DNA of 64,000 nt from Catonia carolina. Lineage: Eukaryota > Arthropoda > Insecta > Hemiptera > Achilidae. Below the pieces are notes generated by a model that had not been told where the DNA came from, did no database searches, and saw nothing but the letters and a program-made list of their open reading frames with translations. Position numbers and translations under genes: made by a program. Of this stretch, positions 10,091 to 21,081 are shown piece after piece (position 1 is the first letter of the stretch; every line of letters starts with the position of its first letter). The DNA lies in assembly GCA_035578175.1 (NCBI GenBank), contig JAQMRL010000003.1:99121969-99185968 (forward strand), written 5' to 3'.

Positions 10091-10315
10091 ATGAGTTTTG
10101 ATACTGAAAGGTTTATAATAGAAATTTAATGCAAATCTCCGCTTTGGGATACTTCATCATATGATTACTCCAACCAAGATCTAAAAAATAAATCTTGGGA
10201 GGAAGTAACTGATCTATTTCTTGGAGGAGAAATCTCTTTGAATAAATCATTCTTGCACAAACTTAGTAATTCGTCGAACGATGCAATCGACATCCAAACA
10301 TAGTTAAAAAAAATT
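10091..10315 (+). pseudogene. MADF-domain-like fragment
   Basis: Plus-strand translation from ATG at 10091 gives MSFDTERFIIEI, one TAA, then CKSPLWDTSSYDYSNQDLKN and KSWEEVTDLF, before a second stop at 10313. This fits the N-terminal half of the MADF DNA-binding domain (I..hRxxPxLWD...xDYxN...K...WEEV). MADF/Myb-like proteins occur as host transcription factors and as the second ORF of PIF/Harbinger transposons. In-frame stops and the missing second half make it a pseudogene, which could be transposon-derived. A short segment at 10373-10408 recurs inverted at 10917-10952, hinting at a larger decayed element. Confidence 0.5.
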
Positions 10316-10319
10316 ACTT

Positions 10320-11165
10320 GGATACTATTGCAAATCATCATACAAGGTTCAAAATACTCCACTTATAAAACAATTGAAGAGCTTAGTGGATGAAGGAGCT
10401 ATGTAACATTTTTTTCAACAACTTAGTTTTTGTGATTGATGAAGATTTAAACTCTGTCTCTACAGTTTAAGGAAATACTAGTGGATAAGTGGTAGTGGTA
10501 TACGATTGTAGCATAATGCTTAATTTAATCTTCTGCAGTGCATGAAAGTGTCAAGATTACCTTGACGCCTTCCACCAGAATGAACTCCAGTCTTAGAGAC
10601 ACTTTGGAAGAATAACAGTTAACTGTGGAATTATATATTTATCTTCACCAGCTTTTTGGTATTTTTTAAACAAAATTTTGCTATGAAACATTAGGTCTTC
10701 TATTTTTAAATTACCGTTTATCCATCCTCAGAGAATATAATGTACGATACACATTTTTTGAGGATGAAGGTGTCAAATGCATAAGAAAAATTGGACTGAA
10801 AAGTAATGTTCACACAAATTTTAATTGCATAAGGAGGTGGGTATTTTGGTTATAGTTACCAAAATGAAAAAATTAGGCAATTCATAAAAACATAGGAGCT
10901 TTAGAATTTTTGTTACATAACACCTTCTTCCACTAAGTTCTTCAATTACCAACAAAAGGATATTCCTTAAAATTTTTCTCTTTTTCTTTTTTGTCTCCAT
11001 CATTCTTCATTGCACATACAAATTCATCCATTGCGAATGAATGGAACCAACAGCACTTCTGATGTCTCTCTTGGTTGCTGCAGTAACCACAGTACCCCTA
11101 AAGGTGCGGTTTCATTTGACCGATCGTTGCATACGATTACGGCCCTCAGCAGCTGCATGTGTCAC
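10320..11165. other. Unclassified DNA with an internal inverted repeat
   Basis: The sequence ATTGAAGAGCTTAGTGGATG at 10373 returns on the opposite strand near 10945, about 560 bp apart. It may be the remains of a TIR transposon associated with the MADF-like fragment. No intact frame. Confidence 0.3.
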
Positions 11166-11168
11166 TGC

Positions 11169-11568
11169 CATTACTTGTTGTTGTTTAGGTCATCAGCCAA
11201 AAAGCTGGTTTGAACCTGTAGAGGTTTTACAAAGTAAAATGAGGAGTGAGGTGGTTTACACATGCCTTCCTCACTGAATGGGAAAATATGCTTACCAGCA
11301 TGCCGGGCCCTCTGAAAAGCACATACTTTCCACTCTGCAAATGACACCTTCACTTCATTCACCACAGGGTCTGGCTGTATAATGAAATTCATTACTTTCA
11401 GAGGAGATAACTCTGATTAGTGTCTTTTACACCTCTACCTCTTCTGTTCCTTAATGATTCAGTCATTTCATTGGCTGACCATGTGATAAGAAACAGAACT
11501 ATTTATTTTAGCCCTGCAACGAACAGATTGAGAGTAATTAATTTGACTCTCCATCTGTCTGTTATGGG
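11169..11568 (-). mobile_element. SINE-B retroposon copy
   Basis: Minus-strand copy running from the TTG-rich tail complement (TTGTTGTTTAGGTCATCAGC) to the 5' end near CTGTTATGGGC. Close to full length. The overlapping frames here on both strands are not genes. Confidence 0.8.
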
Positions 11569-11652
11569 CCATTACTTTTTAAATGGATTTGTTAAAAAGT
11601 GGTTTGGTTTATGTGTCTGATGCTAGAGATCGCATACAACAGCTGCATCGAC

Positions 11653-11926
11653 TAATAATGTGATTTTTTTAAGATTCTGGCCTTAGTTTGCATTTTACGA
11701 CAAAAATGTAAATCACAGTTATAGGAAATAAAAAAACCTGTAACTTTTATTCCAAGCACTTTTTTATACACAGGATAGTTTAACAGAAATTAGTAACTTT
11801 CTAAATTTTAAATCCTAGTTTGATTTTCATTTTGCATTATTCTTATTAAACAGTTATATTGTTCATTATTTAGATTGGCAAGAAAAAGTCATGTTCGAGT
11901 GTTTCACACCAGATTTCTTTACAATT
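11653..11926 (+). mobile_element. HINE family, 3' fragment
   Basis: Contains the second core unit and the terminal GGCAAGAAAAAGTCATG, stem-loop-like GAGTGTTTCACACCAGA. 5' truncated and diverged. Confidence 0.7.
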
Positions 11927-11929
11927 TTG

Positions 11930-12430
11930 CGTAAAAATACAAAATAAATACGGATTATAAGTATTGGCAGGTGTGACAACAACTTCAGTGAGTACAGTTA
12001 ATATTATCTACTAATTATTATTTTTATCTAGAAATTGTTAGATGTAAATCAATTTTTTGTTGAAAATAACAATGGAACAGACATAAACAAATAGAAAATA
12101 AAAAAATAACGTGCGTTTAAATCTAGTAGTTTTAGTTATATTTAAAATGTTTAGATAAGTGAGTGAATTTATTTTGATTTTGTATGTTCTAAAACTGTTC
12201 TCCTGGTAACGTACAAATTCGTTTTTCATTTTAATGCTAAGCTAGAAAAAAAACTCTTTGTAACACAAGTTTAAGTTTTTGCATCTATTTGCTTGCCCAT
12301 GATAGCCAAGAGATTACGTTTTCAAATCTAAAATTTATAAAAATATCTAAAATTCCTGATTACTAAATTTTGTAGTAGAGGACCCAGTCTAAGGACCAGA
12401 TATTTTTTAATAACTCTACACAGAGCTAGG
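11930..12430. other. AT-rich interval, nothing recognised
   Basis: No exon-like or repeat-like structure I can support. Confidence 0.3.
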
Positions 12431-12432
12431 TA

Positions 12433-12698
12433 CAGTACAACCGTGGTTATCCAAGCTCTAACTAACCGAGGTAGTTCAGAAAAATTACTGAAACTGTATA
12501 AATACTGATGTCTTTTTCATTTTGTATTTTTATTTGTGCATCATTTTTTCATTTGACAATACAGTACTAGATGCCTTTTTGATATCTTGGACCAAGTTTT
12601 TATTCATTTCATCAGTTTACCATAAATTTCCCCTCTCAATTTTTGATTCTCCGAGGTACCCTTGGTCCGAATTACCTCGGATAATTGAGGCTCTATTG
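12433..12698. mobile_element. pogo/Tigger-like MITE
   Basis: The ends are CAGTACAACCGTGGTTATCC and, inverted, CAATAGAGCCTCAATTATCC, flanked by TA. This terminal pattern (CAGTARARCCTCGNTTATCC) is characteristic of pogo/Tigger-group elements. The interior is non-coding. Confidence 0.6.
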
Positions 12699-12841
12699 TA
12701 TCTACAAAAAATACACTAGAGATCCTACAGAGGATGAATTTCTCTTCAACTACCCAAATGCTCAATATTCCAAGGCATAATAAGTAATATTATATAAAAT
12801 AAATTTAAAAACATAGCAAAGATATTACAAGTGGAAATTAC

Positions 12842-12921
12842 CATTTGTCTGAATTGTTGGTTAATTTCTCCTTTTGTTCACTGGATATCGGTTCGCTCAA
12901 ATTACTGCCACCTTTTGCACT
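12842..12921 (-). CDS. Internal coding exon
   Basis: Minus strand: acceptor TTGTTTCAG, 26 open codons starting SAKGGSNLSEPISSEQKEKL, then TG and donor GTAATT. Entry phase 0 matches the start exon at 22492-22581. Exit phase 2 completes TGC with the exon at 9354-9442. Hydrophilic, unlike surrounding chance frames. No domain recognised. Confidence 0.55.
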
Positions 12922-13067
12922 CTGAAACAAGAAACAAAAACAGTTCCAATTAAATCATAAACTATTTATTCCCATTGCAGGAATTTTGAAAAAAAGTACT
13001 ATGTACATTTGTGTGCTATTCTTCTCTTCCTTTCCATTATTTGTTGTGTTGTTGTTACTGAATTATT

Positions 13068-13992
13068 AAAAATCTGGTGTGAAACACTCACACGACTTTC
13101 TCTGGCCAAAGCAAATAATTTAACCAATATAACTTAACATTAGTAATAAACAAAAAAAAATAACCTCAAAAAACATAACCGTATTTTAATCATGAGTGAA
13201 AGACAGAAAATGAAAATCGACCTGTTTGGCTTAAAAATATGGAAAATCACTCTTTAACGCTGAACTAGGCTGTTGAGAAAAATGCTCAAAATAAAAGTTG
13301 TAGATCTTTTAATTTCCTATAAATTTTATTATATACACTTTTGTCGTAACATGTTCGGCACTAAGGCCGAAATTTAAAAAAAAATAGATTTTTTACATGT
13401 TTTCGTGAGAAAAAAAAACAGAAAATTGCTAATTACTGCTAAACTAAGCGTTATACAAAAAAATGTTTGAAATTAAAGTTGTAGAATTTTAAATTCTCTA
13501 CAACGTTTATTATCTAAATTTTTGCGCTAAATTGCATATTAAAGCAGTAATCTTAAAAAAAACTATGTTTTAACGTGAAAACAGCCACACCCAGAATTTC
13601 AGCAAACATGAGGCCTACCCTATCTTGTAGAGAATAAAAAATTGAGTAAACCAGGCGCTTTTACAAAAACTCGTAGGACCAGTTTTTGAGAAAATCGCAA
13701 AAAAGTGAAAAATTACTCGAATAAACTACTACTTCCGGTTGACCGATTTTGATGAAAATGTTCGTGTCGGGTCCGGTAGTGGTATGTAACTTAAATTTCA
13801 AGTTTCAAGTTCGTACGTTGTTCCATTCTTGAGATATTCTGTTCACACACACAGACCAATCGCTAAAAACATGTTTTTTGGGTTCAGGGGGTCTGAAAAC
13901 GTGTAGATCCGGTGAAAACTCGATTTTGAAAAATCGACATGAAAACAATACTTTCCTTCCTATATATTCATATAAGCAAGAGAAAGTAAAAA
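13068..13992 (-). mobile_element. HINE family, full-length copy
   Basis: Both termini (TCTGGTGTGAAACACTCACA at the left, GCAAGAGAAAGTAAAAA at the right) and all internal blocks are present. The microsatellite is short here. Confidence 0.8.
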
Positions 13993-14285
13993 ATCTATGA
14001 ATCATAGAGTTTTTAAAGTTGATTCCATGCACAATTTGAATTTACAACTTATTTTAATGAACGTTTTTGCCCAAACCCAAAAACCTGGATTTATCCGTGC
14101 GGTTTAGAAACTAAGGAATCTCGACCACTAATGTCTGAACAAATGGGGAAAATTAAGACTAATGACGATTGTTTTGTATTTAATATTTCCATAACAGAAA
14201 AAATTTCTCAAATTATTTATCATCAGAGCACTCAAAATTTTGGTAACTTACACAAATCATTCCCTTAAAATTTACAAGCAATCAA

Positions 14286-15215
14286 TTTTTACTTTCTCTT
14301 GCCTATATGAATATATAGGAAGGAAAGTATTGTTTTCATGTCGATTTTTCGAAATCGAGTTTTCACCGGATCTATACGTTTTCAGACCCCCGGAACCCAA
14401 AAAAACATGTTTTTAGCGATTGGTCTCTGTGTGTGTGTGTGTGTGTGTATACAAAATATCTCAAGAACGGAACATCGTACGAACTTGAAACTTAAGTTAC
14501 ATGCCACTACCGGACCCGACACGAACATTTTCATCAAAATCGGTCAACCGGAAGTAGTAGTTTATTCGTATAATTTTTCACTTTTTTGCGATTTTCTCAA
14601 AAACTGGTCCTACGATTTTTTTTAAAATCGCCTCATTTACTCAATTTTTTATTCTCTACAAGATAGGGTAGGCGTCATGTTTACTGTAATTCTGGGTGAG
14701 GCTGTTTTCACGAAAAAACATAGTTTTTTAAGATTACGGCTTTAATATGCAATTTAGCGCAAAACGTTATATAATAAAAGTTGTAGAGAATTCAAAATTC
14801 TACAACTTTAATTCAAACATTTTCTTGTATAACGCTTAGTTTAGCGGTAATTAGCGATTTTCTGTTTTTCTCTCGCGAAAACGTGTGAAAAATCGATTTT
14901 TTAAAGATTTCGGCCTTAGAATGCACTTTACGACAAAAGTGTATGTAATTAAATTTATAGGAAATAAAAAGATCTACAACTTTTATTTTAAACATTTTTC
15001 TCTACAGAGTTTAGAGTGAAAGTGTGATTTTCCGTTTTTTTAAGCCAAATTGAGTTCGATTTTCATTTTGCATCTTTTACTCATGATTAAAATAAGGTTA
15101 TGTTTTTGAGGTTAGATTTTGTTTATTTCTAATATTTTATTAATAATGTTAGGTTTATTATTAATTATTTGCATTGGCAAGAGAAAGTTGTGTGAGTGTT
15201 TCACACCAGATTTTT
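14286..15215 (+). mobile_element. HINE family, full-length copy (good reference copy)
   Basis: A clean plus-strand copy, with ACTTTCTCTTGCC at 14290, the 5' hairpin, a (GT)n run near 14427-14448, a 3' GGCAAGAGAAAGT and the terminal stem-loop. The internal duplication is easy to see: AGATTACGGCTTTAATATGC at 14731 and AGATTTCGGCCTTAGAATGC at 14905, 174 bp apart. Confidence 0.85.
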
Positions 15216-15344
15216 GTTTATTCTTTCGGCCTCACATGTGATGCCGAATAAGATAATAATTATCCAATTATATTAAGTGTGATAAAATAAATATGGTGAA
15301 TAATTTTGTTATAAACAAAGTAGTAAAAGTAGTTTATATAAAAT

Positions 15345-15822
15345 TTGAATTAATCTTCTTTACAGTACTCTCCTCGGCTAGCGATGCACTGATCCCAATC
15401 TTAATTCCATGTATAAAGAATTTCCGGAAGGCTTTTTTAAGATGAACTTTCTGTCGTGGGCCTTTTAATAATAGAATTAATTGTGTCAAAATGTTTTCTT
15501 TTAACACGGTTTTTATTTTTGGGAAGCATCAGAATTCCTTTTTTTCGACCAAATGTCTGGGAAAAATGTTTTGTACTCATCAGTTTTATTTGCAAATTAT
15601 CGGTTAAAATGTTTTGCAATGATCAGTATGAGATGTTCAGTTCTTTGGGAAACTATCAAACAGTCAGACGCCTGGTTTAATGGTCGAAAGGTCTCCTGAC
15701 GATTGGTCGTCTTCAACAGACTCATTTCCGCGTTTAAATCGTTCATAATATTTGTAAACAGTCTTTAAGAGTCACCACATTATCGCTATACACTGATATT
15801 AACATTTCATAAGCTTCTTTTA
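15345..15822 (-). pseudogene. Mariner-family transposase remnant, centre deleted
   Basis: Minus-strand translation in several frames gives an N-terminal piece (KEAYEMLISVYSDNVVTLKT, YERFKRGNESVEDDQ), then NISY-SLQNILTDNLQ, then a C-terminal piece (KRKHFDTINSI and DQCIASRGEY). These match the order of a mariner transposase from the helix-turn-helix region to the C-terminus. The catalytic D,D34D core is absent. Multiple stops and frameshifts. A SINE-B is inserted directly at its N-terminal side (from about 15824). Confidence 0.6.
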
Positions 15823-15823
15823 T

Positions 15824-16168
15824 GTCCATAACAGGCAGGTGGAGTGTTTAAACAATTTCCACTTGATCTGTTAGTTCCCGGGCTACATAAAAATAGTTCT
15901 GTTTCTTATCACATGGTCAGCCAATTATATGACTGAATCGTTTAAGAACAGAAGTAGAGGTGTTAACGATACTAGTTAGAGTTATCTCATCTGATAGTAA
16001 TCAATTTCTTTATACAGCCTGATCCTGTGGTGAATGAAGTGAAGGTGTCATTTGCCAGGTAGAAAATAGATGCTTTACAGAGAGCCTGGCATACTGATAA
16101 GCATACTTTGTCACTCAATGGGGATGGCAATAGTTAACCACCTCACTCCTCGTTTTACTTAGTAAAGT
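15824..16168 (+). mobile_element. SINE-B copy, 3' truncated
   Basis: Starts CCATAACAGGCAGGTGGAG and runs to ACTTAGTAAAG without the terminal hairpin and AAC tail. Diverged. Confidence 0.7.
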
Positions 16169-16233
16169 AGCCTATTTGTTTGTAATAAAATGATTCACCA
16201 AATTTTTTCATCACACCTCGTAGAATCTTTAAT

Positions 16234-17000
16234 AAAAAAATCTGGTGTGAAACACTCACACAACTTTCTCTTGCCAATGCTAATAATTAACAATAATCCT
16301 AACATTAGTAATAACAAAAACTAACCTCTAAAAATATAACCTTATTTTAATAATGACTGGAAGACGCAAAATGAAAATCAACCTCAGTTTGGCTTAAAAA
16401 TACGGAAAATCACTCTTTCACGCTAAACTAGGCTCTGTAGAGAAAAATGCTTTAAATAAAAATTGTAGATCTCTTAAATTTCTATAAATTCGATAAATAA
16501 ACTTTTGTCGTAAAATGCATACTAAGGCCGAATTCTTAAAAAAAATCGATTTTTCACACGTTTTCGTGATAAAAAACAAAAAATCGCTAATTACCGCTAA
16601 ACTAAGCATTACACAAAAAAAATGTTAATAAATAAAAGTTATAGTATTTTAAATTTTCTACAACTTTTATTATATAGCTACATTTTTGCGCTAAAATGCA
16701 TATTAAAGCCGCAATCTTAAAAAAAAAACAAATATTTACGTGAAAACAGCCTGACCAAGAATTTCAGGGCGCCTACCCTATCTTGTAAAGCATAAAAAAT
16801 TAAATAAGTAAATAAGGTGATTTTTAAAAAAAATTGTAGGACCAGTTTTTGAGAAAATCGCAAAAAAGTGAAAAATTACACGAATAAACTACTACTTCCG
16901 GTTGACCGATTTTGATGAAAATGTTCGTGTCGGGTCCGGTAGCGGTATGTAGGTAACTTAAGTTTCAAGTTAGTACGATGTTCCGTTCTTGAGATATTTT

Positions 17001-17036
<36 letters not shown>

Positions 17037-17174
17037 CAAACGCTAAAAACATGTTTTTTTGGGTTCAGGGGTCTGAAAACGTATAGATCCGGTGAAAACT
17101 CGATTTTGAAAAATCGACATGAAAACAATACTTTCCTTCTTATATATTCATATAGGCAAGAGAAAGTAAAAAAG
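16234..17174 (-). mobile_element. HINE family, full-length copy
   Basis: Complete termini. The microsatellite is long: (AC)n at about 17003-17033. Frames containing runs of Cys-Val or His-Thr come from this repeat. Confidence 0.8.
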
Positions 17175-17640
17175 ACGTACGAGAAATATGAAAAGTTTAG
17201 ATACAAACATCTTGAGATTACATAATTCTCTGGATAAAATCCATAAAAACTGTTCTCATCCAGATTGACTAACAATACACGTTGTAATATTAAACTAGAG
17301 TATCATGGAGTATTTTAAGATGCACTAAAAATAGGTTTCATAAATAAATCAATCCGTGCTATCTGGGCGATCAAAAATACAAACTATCGCTATTGATATA
17401 GTTCAAGGTCTCTACTGATATTGTCACAGAAAAAATATACAGCACACGTTTTACAAAACTACTACTATCACAGAAGTACACAACCATAAATTCAACAACA
17501 CTGTATTCGAAAAACACGTAGAACATTTTTCTGACATGTAATTCATAAAACCCTTTAAATAGACAGTGACTTATCTCCAAAAATACTACAATTATTGATA
17601 GCTGTATCAAATTTTGCATTCAAAAGAAATAACGACAAAA
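17175..17640. other. AT-rich interval, nothing recognised
   Basis: No feature supported. The 82-codon minus frame (17371-17619) has no flanking signals or recognisable domain. Confidence 0.3.
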
Positions 17641-17644
17641 CAAT

Positions 17645-18564
17645 AGTGAAACACTCACACAACTTTCTCTTGCTAATGCAAATAATTAACAATATAATGT
17701 AACATTAGTAATAAACAAAAAACTAACCCCAATAAACATAACCTTATTTTAATCATGAGTGAAAGACGCAAAATGAAAAACGACCTCAGTTTGACTTAAA
17801 AATACGGAAAATCACTCTTTCTCACTAAACTAGGCTCCGTGGAGAAAAATGCTGTCAATAAAAGTTGTAGATCTTTTAATTTTCTATAAATTTAATTATA
17901 TACACTTTTGTCGTAAAATGCATACTAAGGCCGAAATCTTAAAAAAAATCGATTTTTCACACATTTTCGTGAGAAAAAAACAGAAAATTGCAAATTACCG
18001 CTAAACTAAGCGTTACACAAAAAATTGTTTAAAATAAAAGTTGGTCTACAATCTGCCAAAAAAAATTGGTCTACAACTTTTATTATATACATTTTTGCGC
18101 TAAAATGCATATTAAAGCCGCAATCTTAACAAACAATTTTTTTTACGTAAAAACAGCCTCCAAGAATTTCAGCAGAAATGGCGCCTACCCTATCTTGTAA
18201 AGCATAAAAAAGTAGTAAATGAGGCGATTTAAAAAAAATCGTAGAAGCCGTTTTTGAAAAATCGCAAAAAAGTGAAAAATGACACGGATAAACCACTACT
18301 CCGGTTGACGACCGATTTTGATGAAAATGTTCGTGTCGGGTCCGGTAGTGGTGCCTAACTTAAGTTTCAAGTTCGTACGATGTTCCGTTCTTGAGATATT
18401 CTGTTCACACACGCGCACACACACCAATCGCTAAAAACATGTTTTTTGGGTTCAGGGGTTCTGAATACGTGTAGATCCGGTGAAAACTTGATTTCGAAAA
18501 ATCGATATGCAAACAATACTTTCCTTCCTATATATTCATATAGGTAAGAAGACAAAGTAAAAAT
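17645..18564 (-). mobile_element. HINE family copy
   Basis: Nearly complete. The 3' terminus has lost the outer TCTGG but keeps GTGAAACACTCACAC. The 5' repeat is altered (GGTAAGAAGACAAAG). Confidence 0.75.
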
Positions 18565-18712
18565 TAGTACAAACAAAAAATACTAAAACAATGAAGAATA
18601 ACGGTTTTTTAAACAGATAATAAATATTACAACACATCACTTGCTCAGTGTTTTACCGGCTGCGGCGCAGCCGGTAAAGCAATATTATACGGTTTTAATA
18701 TCTATAACACTA

Positions 18713-19795
18713 CCCATAACAGACAGGTGGAGTGTCAAATTATTTACACTCAATCTGTTCGTTGCAGGGCTAACATAAATAGTTCTGTTTCTTATCACAT
18801 GGTCACCCAATTAAATGACTGAACCATTTAAGAAGAGAAGAGGTAGAGGTTGTACCGAATACTTGGTTATAGGGGAAGAGTCCAATGATCTTCAAGTCGA
18901 CAACAAAATTATCAAGAGCACAAAGGAATTCAAGTACTTGGGGACCTACATATCATCAGACGGTTCAACTAGGAAGGATGTTAAAAATAGGATTGTGCAA
19001 GGGAGAATAGCAATCCGGAAATTGAACCCGATTTTATGGTCTGCAAAAATGCACATGAATACAAAAGTCCAGTTGTACCACACTATTGTGGAGCCAATAA
19101 CAACTTATGGGGCAGAGTGCTGGCAAATAACATCAAAAATAGACAGCCAGCTTAAAGCAATTGAAATGGACTTTCTGCGCCGTTCATGTAGAGTGTCCAG
19201 GTTGGACCATATCCGGAATGACGACATCAGGAAAAGAGCTCATGTAGAAGATACCATTGTGGATAGGATAGAGAGACGACAACTGATATGGTATGGCCAT
19301 GTGCAGAGAATGGGTGATGAGAGGTGGCCAAAAAGAATGTTGTCTTATGTCCCAACCAACAGAAGGAAGAAAGGTAGACCAAGGAAAACGTGGAAAAAGG
19401 GAATACAGGAAGCCATGAGGGAGAGAGGGATGGATGAGGGTGATTGGGAGGATAGAGGAGAGTGGAGATTGAAGTGCGGGAAGCGGCACCGGCCGTAGGA
19501 ACCCCGGGAAAAAAAAAAGAGGTAGAGGTTGTACTGTGACACTAATCAGAGTTATCTTCTCCTCTGAAAGTAATGAATTTCATTATACAGTTGGACCCTG
19601 TGGTGAATGAAGTGAAGGTGTCATTTGCAGAGTGGAAAATGTGTGCTTTACAGAGGGCCCGGCATGCTGTTAAATGTACTTTTCCATTCAGTGAGTTGTG
19701 GCAACGGTAAACCACCTCACTCCTCGTTTTACTTAGTAAAACCTCTACAGGTTCAAACCAGCCTTTTGGCTGATGACCTAAACAACAACAACAAT
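18713..19795 (+). mobile_element. SINE-B copy interrupted by a LINE
   Basis: SINE-B sequence runs 18713-18855 and resumes at 19519 through its (AAC)n tail at 19795. A 5'-truncated LINE sits between, bounded by a repeat of GAGGTAGAGGTTGTAC. A second copy of the tail lies inverted nearby at 20176. Confidence 0.85.
18856..19518 (+). pseudogene. 5'-truncated non-LTR retrotransposon (RT C-terminus)
   Basis: The open frame from 18857 to its TAG at 19496-19498 encodes the end of a reverse transcriptase: FKYLGTYISSDGSTRKDV, IVEPITTYGAECW, RIERRQLIWYGHVQRM and RKKGRPRKTW are classic for the C-terminal region of arthropod RTE-like or related LINEs. The upstream ATG (18815) belongs to the host SINE-B, so the 227-codon frame is a fusion by accident. 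A run of 10 A's (19509-19518) and the duplicated target GAGGTAGAGGTTGTAC (18840-18855, 19519-19534) show target-primed integration. The frame is undamaged, so insertion is recent, but the element lacks endonuclease and most of the RT. Confidence 0.85.
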
Positions 19796-20175
19796 ATTGG
19801 CCGTTGTGGAAATCGAATTTCAGACTTCAGCTTATACAGTATTAGTAGTAAAGTCAAATACACAAATCAAAAACAAAGTTTAAACAACAGAAGAAACATT
19901 TTTCATACATACCATATTTTCCCTGAAATAAATGAACAGAATATTCTGTTAATCTAACTATGCTACATATAGGCGCTTACGGAGACAATACACTAGTTTC
20001 TACTGATCAGTTGAGGAAAACGGTAAAATATCTTGGAAACTTTAAAACCACAATCTGAATTATCAGACTATTAAAGATAAATGACAAATAATGTTATCAG
20101 TCCAAATATTTGAAGTAGTTTCTGTAGTAATATAAGTAATTACAAGAAAATACAATTCACTGATTATTTTTATTC

Positions 20176-20516
20176 TGTTGTTGTTGTTTAGGTCAACAGC
20201 CAAAAGACTGGTTTGAACCTCTAGAGGTTTTACTAAGTAAAACGAGGAGTGAGGTGGTTTACCGTTGCCACAACTCACTGAATGGAAAAGTACACTTAAC
20301 AGCATGCCGGGCCCTCTGTAAAGCACACATTTTCCACTCTGCAAATGACACCTTCACTTCATTCACCACAGGGTCTGGCTGTATAATGAAATCCATTACT
20401 TTCAGACGAGATAACTCTGATTAGTGTCTTTTACACCTCTACCTCTTCTTAAATGATTCAGTCATTTAATTGGCTGACCATGAGATAAGAAACAGAACTA
20501 TTTATTTTAGCCCTGT
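20176..20516 (-). mobile_element. SINE-B copy, 5' truncated
   Basis: Minus strand, with tail complement TTGTTGTTGTTTAGGTCAAC at 20177, ending at TTAGCCCTG without the ~60-bp 5' end. Confidence 0.75.
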
Positions 20517-20721
20517 TTATTTTATTCTGTTAAGACAAAACAAATACGAATGCAGACTTGTTCTTCAAATCAAGACTTGTCCTTCAAATTACCAAAGAAA
20601 TCAACGTATATCTCTACTAATATTATAAAGACAAAGCGTGTTTTTGTGCAGGTTTATTTCCAAAACTACTGAAAAGATGGTATTATAGGACTACATGACA
20701 TTATGATGATGGTCCCGTTGG

Positions 20722-20817
20722 GTTTCATTTTGCATCATTCACTCACGATTAAAATTAGGTTATATTGTTCATTATTGCAAGAGAAAATCGTGTGAGTGTT
20801 TCAGACCATTATTTTTT
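20722..20817 (+). mobile_element. HINE family, 3'-end fragment
   Basis: Only the last ~95 bp remain: TTTCATTTTGCATCATTCAC through GCAAGAGAAAATCGTGTGAG and the stem-loop. Confidence 0.7.
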
Positions 20818-20828
20818 TAACTTTTTTT

Positions 20829-21080
20829 TTAATTCCTAATTTGTGTATGTTGCAATCTGTTCAATTTAGAACAATAAGAAACCCCATGACCCAATGAGAT
20901 GAGGATGATGTGTATGACGTGTAAATGAGGTGTACTCTTGTACAGACCCAGGCCGACCATTCCTGAGAGAGTATGGTTAATTAAACCCCAACCATCAAAG
21001 TAAACCGGTACCCACTGTCTAGTATTTAGATCCGTATAAAAGTAACTACCTTTACTAGGATTTGAACCAGGAACCAGAAC
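20829..21080 (-). mobile_element. SINE-C copy
   Basis: The minus strand includes the B box as GGTTCAAATCC (complement at about 21060-21072) and the body with GGTTGGGGTTTAATTAACCA. The A-box part is missing. Confidence 0.7.
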
Positions 21081-21081
21081 A

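Noticed and set aside
18815..18855. Start codon of the 227-codon RT frame at 18815
   Set aside because: The ATG and first ~14 codons are SINE-B sequence upstream of the insertion point; the LINE part starts at 18856.
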